Position numbers and translations under genes: made by a program | Shown here: piece after piece, positions 25,946 to 33,859 of the stretch | Layout: every line of letters starts with the position of its first letter | Numbering within the stretch: position 1 is the stretch's first letter | Assembly (NCBI RefSeq): GCF_001746295.1 | Contig: NZ_MJAH01000001.1 | Span: 829,836 to 893,835, forward strand | Origin: Streptomyces sp. LUP47B | GTDB taxonomy: Bacteria > Actinomycetota > Actinomycetes > Streptomycetales > Streptomycetaceae | DNA length: 64,000 bases | Reading direction: 5' to 3' | The notes under the pieces: generated by a model | Told to the model about the DNA's origin: nothing | Seen by the model: the letters and a program-made list of their open reading frames with translations, nothing else | Databases searched by the model: none

Positions 25946-26587
25946 ATGCGTATTCGCTTGTACCTCGCCGCGCTCTCGCTGGTCGGCGGGGCCGGTGTGG
26001 CCACCGTCTCGGCACCATCGGCATCCGCCGCGGCCTGCTCGGACATCGACGTCGTCGCCGCTCGCGGCACGTTCGAGCCGGGCAACCTCGGCCTGATCGT
26101 CGGCGACCCGGTGTACTCGGCACTCCAGAAGAAACTCACAGGCAAGAATGTGAGCAGCTACAAGGTGAACTACCCCGCGGACCTTTCCCTCACCTCGGCC
26201 GCGCAGGGCAACGCGGACCTGGTGAACCACGTGAACAGCCAGGCGTCCGCCTGTCCGAATCAGCGTTTCGTTCTGGTGGGCTATTCGCAGGGCGCGAACG
26301 TCGTCGACAACTCCATCGGTATCAGCAGCGCCGGTGCGGTGGTCGGCAGTCCCATCGTCGCCACCATTCCCGCCGCGCTGCAGTCACGGGTGGCCGCGGT
26401 GCTGCTGTTCGGCAATCCGATCCGGGCGATCGGCAAGAGCGTCACCGGCACGTACCAGAGCCGCACCATCGACTTCTGCGCCAAGGGCGACCCCGTCTGT
26501 GAGGCGGGCGGCAACGACACACTGGCGCACCTCGGCTACACGGCGAACGCCGACGCGGCGGCGACCTTCGCCGCGGGCAAGGTCTGA
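25946..26587 (+). CDS. Secreted cutinase-family serine esterase
   Basis: The 213-residue protein has a Sec signal peptide of about 29 residues (cleavage near ASAAAC). The mature enzyme keeps the cutinase triad: GYSQGANV with Ser114, the FCAKGDPVC loop with Asp182, and AHLGY with His195. Cysteines at 31, 103, 178 and 185 allow the two family disulfides. Cutinases cleave polyester and lipid esters; cutinase-like (Culp) proteins of mycobacteria act on wall lipids and one is encoded beside fadD32. It follows the PucR gene by 79 bp and ends at a strong hairpin. The ATG at 25946 has AAAGGA upstream. Confidence 0.95.
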   Translation: MRIRLYLAALSLVGGAGVATVSAPSASAAACSDIDVVAARGTFEPGNLGLIVGDPVYSALQKKLTGKNVSSYKVNYPADLSLTSAAQGNADLVNHVNSQASACPNQRFVLVGYSQGANVVDNSIGISSAGAVVGSPIVATIPAALQSRVAAVLLFGNPIRAIGKSVTGTYQSRTIDFCAKGDPVCEAGGNDTLAHLGYTANADAAATFAAGKV

Positions 26588-26594
26588 CCGACCG

Positions 26595-26642
26595 CATGTG
26601 GCAGGGCCCGGGAGGAGTTTCCCTCCCGGGCCCTGCCACGTG
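26595..26642. terminator. Terminator hairpin after the cutinase gene (copy 1 of a duplicated hairpin)
   Basis: Arms 26595-26615 and 26622-26642 pair over 21 positions with one G-T pair around a 6-nt loop. Its core is repeated in a second hairpin 120 bp downstream. Confidence 0.85.
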
Positions 26643-26726
26643 TCTGGACACCAGTTCGGGCCGGCCGTTGTTTGGACACCGCAGGCGAGCAGTCCGTCGC
26701 CCGCGAGGTCTGAGCGACAGCGCACG
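26643..26726 (-). pseudogene. Duplicated scrap of the 3' end of the neighbouring lipase gene
   Basis: 26643-26674 nearly repeats 26811-26840, and 26684-26708 repeats 26930-26954, both inside the lipase-like gene. The copy lies between the two similar hairpins and lacks the roughly 90 bp that separate the pieces in the gene. It is best read as a tandem duplication of hairpin plus gene end, followed by deletion. Confidence 0.6.
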
Positions 26727-26762
26727 GAAGAGCCCGGGAGGAGCTTGCCTCCCGGGCCCTTC
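26727..26762. terminator. Terminator hairpin for the minus-strand lipase gene (copy 2)
   Basis: GCCCGGGAGG and CCTCCCGGGC pair perfectly around AGCTTG, with outer bases GAAG/CTTC extending the stem. It lies 14 bp past the stop of the minus-strand gene. Its core differs from copy 1 by two loop bases. Confidence 0.8.
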
Positions 26763-26775
26763 GCATGCCCTCCGG

Positions 26776-28452
26776 CTATCGGGGAGTGCGGGCGAACTCC
26801 GTCAGAGCGGTGGACACCGGCTCGGGCCGGCCGTTGTTCTGTACCGGCGCCGCGGTCAGCACGTCGAGGTGCTGGTAGCCGTCCGCGATGACGGGGTGCA
26901 GGTCGGCCGGGGTCCGACCGGCGAGCAGTCCGTCGCCCGCGAGGACCGTGAGCGTCGGGTTGGCGGTGAGCCCGTCCGGGTGCACGACGAGCCGCTTCAC
27001 CTGCGGGGAGGTGGCCAGTTCGAGGTCGGTGACCAGCTTGGTCGGGAAGTACTGCTCGGTGAAGTCCAGCGGCTGCCCGGCCATACTGCGCGCCAGCTCC
27101 TGGATGTCGGTGACCTCCTTGCCAGCCGCGGTGAACGGCGTCCCGTCCGACGACCGGTACCCCGGGTCGTCCGGATCGCCGACCCGGTCGTGGTCGCGCC
27201 AGGTGTAGAGCGGACCGTGCGGCTCGGCGGGAATGGCCTTGTACTCGGTGCCGAAAAGGCCCGGCTGCGACGAACTGCCGTTGGCCGCGGGGAAGTTCTT
27301 GTCGGTGATGGGCCCGCCGTCGAAGAAGCCCACACTGCTCTGGAGGAACGCGAGCGGGACGGACTGGTCGTCCATCAACGAACCGAGGATCGCCTCGTTG
27401 GTGAGCCGGAAGTCCTTCACCGCGGGTGAGCCGCTGAGGAAGGTGGCGGTGTCCTTGGAGAACAGGAAGCGGTTGGTGGCCTCGATGTTGGTGTTGGCGG
27501 GCAGATAACGCGGCAGGTCTGCCTCGCCGCCCGGATCCTGCAGGGCACCCACGCCCGCGATGGCGAGCAGGGTCATGGTCTCGGGGTTGAGCAGGACGGG
27601 CGCGGACAGCGAGCGCGGGAGCAGTCCGCTGTCGAGTCCGGCCTGGACGACGCCGTAACCCAGGCCTACGTCGGGCAGGTTGGTGTCGTCCGGGATGCTG
27701 CCGCTCAGGTCGCCGAGCGAGGTGGAGACGGTGGTGTCGAGGGCGAAGTAGCCGGCGCACTGGTTGTGTCCGGCGTCGGCGGTGGTGGCGGGGTCGCCGT
27801 CGAAGTCGGCGGCGGCGAAGTACCCGGTGATGACACCGCCGAGTGAGTGGCCGCCGCACAGCACCTTGTCCTTGCGGACGGCCTGGTCGGGCAACTCGGC
27901 GGCGAGCAGGGTGTATTCGTCGCGCACGGTCTGCTCGATGCCGAGTTTCGCCATCCATCCGAGCTTGTCGTTGCCGACGAACCCGGCGAAGGTGCGGCCC
28001 TGAACCTGTTTGCCGCGGTAGTAGTAGTCGACGGCGGTGTGCTGGTCGCCGGAGGCGATTCCGGTGCGGTCCTCGAGGCAGTTGGAGCGTCGGTCCAGGG
28101 CCCAGAACTCGATGTGCCGACCCTGCTCGGCGGCGCGGGTCACGGTGTTGCGGGCGACGCTGTCGAAGGCTCCGGCGCCCTCCAGGATGCCCGGTTGCGC
28201 GACCAGGACCCGATCGGCGTCGGCGGACGACGCGGGCCCCGACGAGGACCGGTAGCGCAGATACGACAGCCAGTCGCACGCCGCCGGACGGGCCCCGAAG
28301 GACGCCGGCAGGGGTGCCTTCACGCGTACGACGGTCTCGGTCACACCTCCGCTCGTCCCGACAGGTGTCTCGGTTCTCGCGCTGTCCGCGGACGCCGACG
28401 GGGTGAACGCCCCGGTGGTCAGCAGCACCGCCAGCGCCGCGACACGTAGCAT
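26776..28452 (-). CDS. Secreted alpha/beta hydrolase (lipase-like)
   Basis: The product of about 558 residues opens with a Sec signal peptide (MLRVAALAVLLTTGAFTPSASA). The nucleophile elbow CGGHSLGGVITGYF is intact, with nearby aspartates in FDGDPATTADAGHNQ. The protein is long for a simple lipase and has extra segments after the elbow. I chose the ATG at 28452, with AAAGGAAG 10 nt upstream; the ATG at 28488 would add 12 residues without a clear ribosome site. It converges on the cutinase gene, and three secreted ester hydrolases thus cluster beside the lipid genes. I do not recognise a narrower family or substrate. Confidence 0.85.
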   Translation of the reverse strand: MLRVAALAVLLTTGAFTPSASADSARTETPVGTSGGVTETVVRVKAPLPASFGARPAACDWLSYLRYRSSSGPASSADADRVLVAQPGILEGAGAFDSVARNTVTRAAEQGRHIEFWALDRRSNCLEDRTGIASGDQHTAVDYYYRGKQVQGRTFAGFVGNDKLGWMAKLGIEQTVRDEYTLLAAELPDQAVRKDKVLCGGHSLGGVITGYFAAADFDGDPATTADAGHNQCAGYFALDTTVSTSLGDLSGSIPDDTNLPDVGLGYGVVQAGLDSGLLPRSLSAPVLLNPETMTLLAIAGVGALQDPGGEADLPRYLPANTNIEATNRFLFSKDTATFLSGSPAVKDFRLTNEAILGSLMDDQSVPLAFLQSSVGFFDGGPITDKNFPAANGSSSQPGLFGTEYKAIPAEPHGPLYTWRDHDRVGDPDDPGYRSSDGTPFTAAGKEVTDIQELARSMAGQPLDFTEQYFPTKLVTDLELATSPQVKRLVVHPDGLTANPTLTVLAGDGLLAGRTPADLHPVIADGYQHLDVLTAAPVQNNGRPEPVSTALTEFARTPR

Positions 28453-28585
28453 CCTCGGGGTTCTTCCTTTGCTGCGACTCGTGTTCATGCTTCGGACCGT
28501 AGGGCTGCGCGGGCACGGCTCTCCGCGGTTGCTCACAAGAACGCAGGGCCTGGTGGACGCTTTGTCACCAGCCGCAGAGACGACC

Positions 28586-29545
28586 TCAGCCGTCGTGCAG
28601 GGTACGGCGCGGCGAGCGGTCGTAGGAGTGCCGGTAGAGGGTGGCGAAGCGGCCCGGGTGGTAGAAGCCCCAGCGGGCGGCTATGTCGGTGACCGTGGCC
28701 CCGTCCTCGGGATCGGCGGCCGCCAGCTCGTCGTGCGCGTGGGACAGACGGACCTGCCGGACGTACGCGAGCGGGGTGCTGTCCAGGTGCCGGCGGAAGG
28801 CGTACTGCAGCGCGCGGACGCTGAGGCGGGCCGCCTGCGCGATCTGGGCGACGGTCAGGGGCCGGTCGGCGTGGTCGTCGATGTAGGAGAGGGCGCGGCG
28901 CAGGGCGGCGGGGTGGGCGTCCTGGCGGTCGGGGCCGGTGGGGTCGGTGGACGCGGTGTTGGGGAAGGTGGCCAGGACGGCCGCGGCCAGGTGCTGGGCG
29001 GCGGTGGAGGCCACCAGCGGCTCGTCGGCGACGGCGGCGTCCGCCAGGACGTGGTCCTGCACATAGCGGATGGTCGCCCGCAGCCGGGCGCCCGCGGCGG
29101 GGCTGAGCGGTCGGTGCCCCGTGAGCCGGACCGGTTCCGGTCTCCGGGTGTCCGCGGTCGCCGCGACCTGGGTGAGCAGGTCGGTGTCCAGCATGGTGAA
29201 GTTGTAGCGGGCCGCGTGGACACGGCCCGCGTAGGACAGCTCGGGCGGGGCGAAGGACACGACGTCGCCGGGGCCGAAGGAGTCCGAGACTCCTTGGTAG
29301 ACGTGGTCCTCGATGGTGCCCTCGTGGATCACGCACAGGCAGATCCGGCCCAGCGGGGTCACGGCGTAGCTCATGTCGAAGTCGAAGTCGACCTCGTCGA
29401 CGCTGACCGAGTCGATGGCGCTGCGGTGGATCCGCGCCCGGCTGCTGTCCGGGGTGCCGTTGCCGATGCGCATCCTCGCGTAGGCATGGTTGAGGAACTC
29501 CTCGGTCCGATCCAGATCGTCGCTGTCGAACGTCAGCGTCTCCAT
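28586..29545 (-). CDS. AraC-family transcriptional regulator
   Basis: The 319-residue protein has an N-terminal cupin-like sensing domain (AraC_binding_2 type, with a GDVVSFAPPELSYAG strand) and a C-terminal double HTH: PLTVAQIAQAARLSVRALQYAF and the second unit TVTDIAARWGFYHPGRFATLY with the family GF-x-H-x-G-x-F core. The ATG at 29545 starts METLTFDSDDLD. It lies upstream of and in the same direction as the lipase-like gene, with about 130 bp between, so it might regulate it. The ligand is unknown. Confidence 0.92.
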   Translation of the reverse strand: METLTFDSDDLDRTEEFLNHAYARMRIGNGTPDSSRARIHRSAIDSVSVDEVDFDFDMSYAVTPLGRICLCVIHEGTIEDHVYQGVSDSFGPGDVVSFAPPELSYAGRVHAARYNFTMLDTDLLTQVAATADTRRPEPVRLTGHRPLSPAAGARLRATIRYVQDHVLADAAVADEPLVASTAAQHLAAAVLATFPNTASTDPTGPDRQDAHPAALRRALSYIDDHADRPLTVAQIAQAARLSVRALQYAFRRHLDSTPLAYVRQVRLSHAHDELAAADPEDGATVTDIAARWGFYHPGRFATLYRHSYDRSPRRTLHDG

Positions 29546-29749
29546 CGCGCCAGGGCCTCCCACTCTCCGCTCCTCATGCGCACGTACCCGCGAATGTCGC
29601 GATGCTGCCCGACAGCGTTTCGTTTTCTGTCCTGCTCGGTCACAAGGTGTGCGTCCGGTGGCTCGTCGCGGGTGGGCCCATCCGTCCAGGCTGGAGGGAT
29701 GGCGACCGCGGAAGTCGCCGGGCACCAGAGGAGAGGGCGACAGGGCTGC

Positions 29750-30127
29750 ATGACGCAACGCGAAGAGCTGGTTGAGAAGATCGAAGAGCTCCAGGAGGAA
29801 ATCGCCCAGCTCCGGCAGGCCCTCGTCTCTCACGCCGTCGTCGATCAGGCGATCGGGGTCGTCATCTCCCTCAGCGGTCTCCGTCCCGACCAGGGGTGGG
29901 AGGTCCTCAAGGCGGTGTCCCAGCGCACCAACACCAAGCTGCGGGACATCGCCCAGCACGTCGTGCGCTGGCCCGACCTCGGCAGCCTTCCGGCGGAGCT
30001 CCGCCCGGCACTGCGCATCGCGCTGGCCGATGCGCGCGCGACGCACGGCGGCCGGTCGCTGATACGGCAGCGGCAGGAACAGCGGTGCACGGTCTACGGC
30101 GGCGCCCCCTCCGGGAAATCCGAGTGA
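29750..30127 (+). CDS. ANTAR-domain protein
   Basis: The 125-residue product is a short coiled coil (EELVEKIEELQEEIAQLRQAL) followed by an ANTAR domain: AIGVVISLSGLRPDQGWEVL then NTKLRDIAQHVV. ANTAR domains bind paired hairpins in nascent RNA and block termination. Here there is no receiver or GAF sensor domain, so control must come by the coiled coil or a partner. The ATG at 29750 has AGGG nearby. A C-terminal tail rich in Arg/Gln follows. The AlaRS-like gene 210 bp downstream has paired hairpins in its leader, so a link is conceivable but untested. Confidence 0.88.
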   Translation: MTQREELVEKIEELQEEIAQLRQALVSHAVVDQAIGVVISLSGLRPDQGWEVLKAVSQRTNTKLRDIAQHVVRWPDLGSLPAELRPALRIALADARATHGGRSLIRQRQEQRCTVYGGAPSGKSE

Positions 30128-30160
30128 CGAGCGGGGACGCCTGTGCGTACCGTTGACGGT

Positions 30161-30229
30161 ATGGAGATCAGCAGCCGTACCCACACCGCAGCCGCGCGAG
30201 CGACCAGCTCGCCGGCTGCCGACGCCTGA
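30161..30229 (+). CDS. Possible alanine-rich leader peptide for the alanyl-tRNA synthetase paralogue
   Basis: An ATG at 30161 opens 22 codons to the TGA at 30227, encoding a peptide with seven alanines, including three consecutive (codons GCA GCC GCG). It lies 108 bp upstream of an alanyl-tRNA synthetase-like gene and is followed by overlapping hairpins, as in amino-acid attenuators. Against it: a weak ribosome site, and a TTGACG at 30153-30158 that could itself be a -35 element, which would put the transcript start inside the peptide. The remainder of 30128-30337 holds no other gene. Confidence 0.4.
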   Translation: MEISSRTHTAAARATSSPAADA

Positions 30230-30242
30230 TCTCCCCCACTTC

Positions 30243-30311
30243 CCGGCGGCCGGAAACGGACCGCCGGTGCAGGACCTCTGGTCGCCGTCTGTTCCCCGCG
30301 GTCGTTTCCGG
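30243..30311 (+). promoter_or_regulatory. Mutually exclusive hairpins in the AlaRS-like leader
   Basis: Hairpin 1 pairs CCGGCGG (30243-30249) with CCGCCGG (30261-30267). Hairpin 2 pairs CCGGAAACG (30250-30258) with CGTTTCCGG (30303-30311), using the loop of hairpin 1. The two could alternate or form a pseudoknot, a layout seen in attenuators. Hairpin 2 ends about 26 bp before the start codon. Confidence 0.45.
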
Positions 30312-30337
30312 TCCCACGAGACCGAAGGACCACTGCC

Positions 30338-31507
30338 ATGGACACGGACCGGACCGTACGCGTCTTCACCGACTTCTACCGCGAGCGCGGACACCACCTG
30401 ATCACGGGCAGCACACTGCTGCCACCGCCCGGGGATCCGGTGCTGTTCACCACCTCGGGCATGCATCCGCTCACCCCGTATCTGGAGGGCCGCCCCCATC
30501 CCCGGGGCAGCCGCCTCGTCAATGTGCAGCGCTGTCTGCGCACCACCGATCTCGACGAGATCGGGGATTCCACCCATCTGACGGTGTTCGAGATGCTCGG
30601 CTCGTGGTCGCTCGGCGACTACGGCCACTCGCAGAGCCTGCGCTGGGGCCACGAGCTGCTCCGTGACGGTTTCGGCATCCCCCCGGAGAGACTCCATGTC
30701 ACGGTGTTCGGCGGTGACGAGCAGGTGGGCCCCGACCTCGAATCGCTGCGCACCTGGCAGGAGTCGGGCGTGCCCGTGGAACTCACCCGGGACGACAACT
30801 GGTGGTCCAACGGGCCCGTCGGCCCGTGCGGCCCCGACTCGGAGATCTTCGTGTGGACCGGCGACACCCCGCCCCGGGGCACCCCCACCACGGACCCGCG
30901 GTGGGTGGAGATCTGGAACCACGTCGTCATGCGATACCGCCGCCTCGACGACGGCTCCCTGCGGCCCCTGGAGCGTCCGAGCATCGACACCGGCATGGGG
31001 CTGGAGCGCCTGGTCACCGTCCTGCAGGGCCGTCACTCGGTCTACGAAACCGACCTGTTCGAGCCATGGATGCGACTGCTGCCTCCCCTGTGGAGGCTCG
31101 ACGAGCCGTCGCTGCGTCTGGTCTGCGACCATCTGCGCTCCGGTGTCGTCGTGATCGGCGACGGCGTACGGCCGTCCAACACCGGCCGCGGTTACGTCCT
31201 GCGCCGCGTCGTCCGCCGCCTGCTCACCACCCTGCGGCGCGACGACCCGTCCCGCACCCTGTCCGACCTGCCGGTGGAGCTCCTCCAGCACACGCTGGAC
31301 CACTTCCGTACGAGCTGCGGGACAGGGCTCGTCCGTGACGTGCTGCTGGAGGAGGAACGCCGGTTCGACAGGCTGCTGGAGCGGGGGCGGCGGCTGCTGT
31401 CCGGGCCGCGGTACCGGGGGCCGCTGGGCGAGGAGGACTACGAGTACCTGCACGACACCCACGGCCTGCCCCGCGACCTGGTTCTCAGCCTGCGCCGAGA
31501 GGAGTGA
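30338..31507 (+). CDS. Truncated alanyl-tRNA synthetase paralogue (catalytic domain only)
   Basis: The 389-residue protein matches the N-terminal half of AlaRS. It has the TTSGMHPLTPYL region, class II motif 2 in QRCLRTTDLDEIG and FEMLGSWSLGDY, and motif 3 with DTGMGLERL; the anticodon-independent tRNA-binding segment NTGRGYVLRRVVRRLL follows. Full AlaRS is about 880-890 residues; the editing domain (HxxxH...CxxxH) and C-Ala domain are absent. It may charge tRNA-Ala without proofreading, charge a carrier or small molecule, or supply alanyl-AMP. The ATG at 30338 has GAAGGA upstream. The housekeeping alaS must be elsewhere. Confidence 0.9.
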   Translation: MDTDRTVRVFTDFYRERGHHLITGSTLLPPPGDPVLFTTSGMHPLTPYLEGRPHPRGSRLVNVQRCLRTTDLDEIGDSTHLTVFEMLGSWSLGDYGHSQSLRWGHELLRDGFGIPPERLHVTVFGGDEQVGPDLESLRTWQESGVPVELTRDDNWWSNGPVGPCGPDSEIFVWTGDTPPRGTPTTDPRWVEIWNHVVMRYRRLDDGSLRPLERPSIDTGMGLERLVTVLQGRHSVYETDLFEPWMRLLPPLWRLDEPSLRLVCDHLRSGVVVIGDGVRPSNTGRGYVLRRVVRRLLTTLRRDDPSRTLSDLPVELLQHTLDHFRTSCGTGLVRDVLLEEERRFDRLLERGRRLLSGPRYRGPLGEEDYEYLHDTHGLPRDLVLSLRREE

Positions 31508-31510
31508 GGG

Positions 31511-33859
31511 CTACTCCGTGCGCAGGGCCGTCGCCGTGCGGGACTTCGCCGCCCAGCCCGCCGGGAGCAGCGCGCCCAGCAGGGCGATGGCGAGACCGGC
31601 CAGGCCCAGCAGGAGGAGCTGCGGGGTGTCGTAGACATCGAGGACGGACCTGGGCAGGTCGGTGCCGGCCGCGTGTCCCATCACCGGGAGCACGAATCCG
31701 TGCAGGGCGTATCCGGCGGGGACGCCGACGAGACCGCCGAGCACGCCGATGCCGGCCACCGAGGCGAGGACGAGGCTCACGGTCTGCCGTGGTGACATGC
31801 CGAGTGCCTTGCACACGCCCAGGTCGTGGACGCGCTCCCTGGTGTCCAGGACGACGGAGTTGAGGACGCCGAGGCCCGCGACGGAGACGAGCATCAGGGT
31901 GAGGAGCGCGGCCATCGTGTTCAGGATGAGCACCAGGTTGCCGTGCTCGGAAGGTGTGTTGGCCCGGGCGTCGGCGCCGAGGGGCTCGACCCGCGCGGCG
32001 AGCTTCTCGGCGTACGCGACCGCGGAGACGTCCGGTTTGACGTCGACTTGGAACACCTGGGGCCTGGTCGCGGGGAAGTCCGCGGAGTTCGCCTGGATCT
32101 CCAGCACGTCGTCCGAGGTGCCGAAGGCCTCGCCGACGATCCGCAGGACGGCCGTCTCCTTGCCGACGGTCACGCGTACGGTGTCACCGACCTCGGTGCC
32201 GGTGGTCTCCAGGAACTGGCCGGGCACGACGACCTGGCCCGCGCCGGTGAGCCAGTGCCCGGAGATCATGGCGTAGCCGCCCCGACTGGAGTCGCCCTGG
32301 TAGAGGGTCGCCCGGACGGTTCCGGAGACCCCGGCCACGGTGGCGTCCTGCTGGCTCATGCCGTAGTACGAGGAGGTGCCCGACTCTGCCTTGATGGCGG
32401 CGCTCACCTGTGCCGGGTCGGCCGGCTCGGGTTCCGCGGTGCCCGGTGCGGGGACGTGCTCGCCGCCCGCGACGCCCGGACCGCCGGTGAAGACGGTGAC
32501 CGCGGAACGGTTCTCGGGGTCCTGTACCGCGTTGACCTCGTTCAGTGAGGAGGTGAGCCCGACGGCGAAGGTTGCCGCGATGGTGCCGAACGCGACGGCG
32601 AGCAGCATCGCGAGGGTGCGGACCGGGTGCGCGAAGGGACTGGCGAGGCCGTAGGTCACCGCGCGCGGCAGCGGCAGCCGACCCGCCGCGCGGTGCGCCC
32701 ATTGTCCGCGTCCGGTGCGCGGGGCCCGGCCGACCGCGATGGCCTCGACCGTGCGCAGCCGCCCGGCCCGCAGCGCGGGGACGAAGGCCGCGATCCCGAC
32801 GACCAGCAGCGCACCGGCGGGGACCACGACGTCCACCCACCAGGCGACGGCCAGGGTGGCGGTGCCGTACGCCTGCTCCGTGTCGTCGAGGAGCGGCACG
32901 GCCAGCAGGTTGCCGAGCACGACTCCCAGCGCGATGCCCACCGTCGCCGGGATGAGCGCCTGGGCCACATAGGCGCGGACGACCTCGCGCGGGGTGAAGC
33001 CGATGGCCTTGAGGATGCCGATCCTGCGCAGGCTGGTGCCGACCGCGCCGCTGATGACACTGCCGACGATGATCACCGACATGACGATGCCGAGGACTCC
33101 GAAGGCGACCAGGAACGGGATGGTCGGGGCGGCCCCCTGGTCGGCGGCGTGCTTGGTGTCGAGGTAGGAGCGGGTACCGAGGAGCGCACCGGACGGGACG
33201 GCGGCGAGGAGCTTCTTGCGGTCGGCGGCGATGTCGCCTTTCGAGCCCGCCGAGTCGAAGCGGTAGAGCATCTGGCCGGTGACGGGGTGTTCCTTGGTGG
33301 CGAGAGCCCTGGCCTGCGCGGGAGTTGCCCACAGGTCTGCCGTCTTGCTGGCCGAGGTGGCGAAACCGACGACCGTGAGAGTCGTGTCGGAGACTGTCAG
33401 GGTGTCGCCCAGCGTGAAGGCGGGCCCCTCGTAGGAGGAGCTCAGCACGATCTCGCCCGGCTTCCTCGCCCACCGGCCGGACGTGAGGTCCAGGTCGTCC
33501 ACGTCCGCGTGCGGACCCGTGCGTCCGACCAGGGTCATGGCCGGGGGCCGGCGGCCGGACGAGTCGGTCGCCTCGATGATCGTGGAGGGGTACGGCCCCA
33601 CACTCGCGGTGACCGCGTCCAGCTGCCCGGTGGCCCCGAGCTGTCCGTCCGTGACCTTCGCCGGGTCGAACTCGGCGGTGAGGTGGGCGCCCTTCTGCGC
33701 GGCGAAGGCGTGGTCGAAGGGCGCGTTCGAGACGACCATGAGGGAACCCGCGACCACGGCGGCCGCCACGGCCATCATCGTGGCGATGGCGATGACGACG
33801 GTCTGCACGCGGCGCCGGCCCACTCCGGAGCGGACGACACGCAGCAGCGGTCCCGTCAT
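31511..33859 (-). CDS. FtsX-like ABC transporter permease (MacB type)
   Basis: The 782-residue membrane protein has an N-terminal transmembrane helix after GRRRVQTVVIAIATMM, a large extracytoplasmic domain, a central trio of helices, a second extracytoplasmic domain, and a C-terminal trio of helices. That is the duplicated FtsX arrangement of Streptomyces export or lipoprotein-type permeases. The segments LGVCKALGMSPRQTVSLVLA and RIGILKAIGFTPREVVRAYVA are the paired coupling helices. Its ATG overlaps the stop of the ATPase gene (ATGA), so both are one operon. The adjacent divergent two-component system is a likely regulator, as for bacitracin-type and lantibiotic-type exporters (inference). 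Confidence 0.93.
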   Translation of the reverse strand: MTGPLLRVVRSGVGRRRVQTVVIAIATMMAVAAAVVAGSLMVVSNAPFDHAFAAQKGAHLTAEFDPAKVTDGQLGATGQLDAVTASVGPYPSTIIEATDSSGRRPPAMTLVGRTGPHADVDDLDLTSGRWARKPGEIVLSSSYEGPAFTLGDTLTVSDTTLTVVGFATSASKTADLWATPAQARALATKEHPVTGQMLYRFDSAGSKGDIAADRKKLLAAVPSGALLGTRSYLDTKHAADQGAAPTIPFLVAFGVLGIVMSVIIVGSVISGAVGTSLRRIGILKAIGFTPREVVRAYVAQALIPATVGIALGVVLGNLLAVPLLDDTEQAYGTATLAVAWWVDVVVPAGALLVVGIAAFVPALRAGRLRTVEAIAVGRAPRTGRGQWAHRAAGRLPLPRAVTYGLASPFAHPVRTLAMLLAVAFGTIAATFAVGLTSSLNEVNAVQDPENRSAVTVFTGGPGVAGGEHVPAPGTAEPEPADPAQVSAAIKAESGTSSYYGMSQQDATVAGVSGTVRATLYQGDSSRGGYAMISGHWLTGAGQVVVPGQFLETTGTEVGDTVRVTVGKETAVLRIVGEAFGTSDDVLEIQANSADFPATRPQVFQVDVKPDVSAVAYAEKLAARVEPLGADARANTPSEHGNLVLILNTMAALLTLMLVSVAGLGVLNSVVLDTRERVHDLGVCKALGMSPRQTVSLVLASVAGIGVLGGLVGVPAGYALHGFVLPVMGHAAGTDLPRSVLDVYDTPQLLLLGLAGLAIALLGALLPAGWAAKSRTATALRTE

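Noticed and set aside
28403..29749. N-terminal extension of the ANTAR protein (frame open from 28403)
   Set aside because: The extension is antisense to the AraC gene and has no domain; the ATG at 29750 begins the coiled coil directly.
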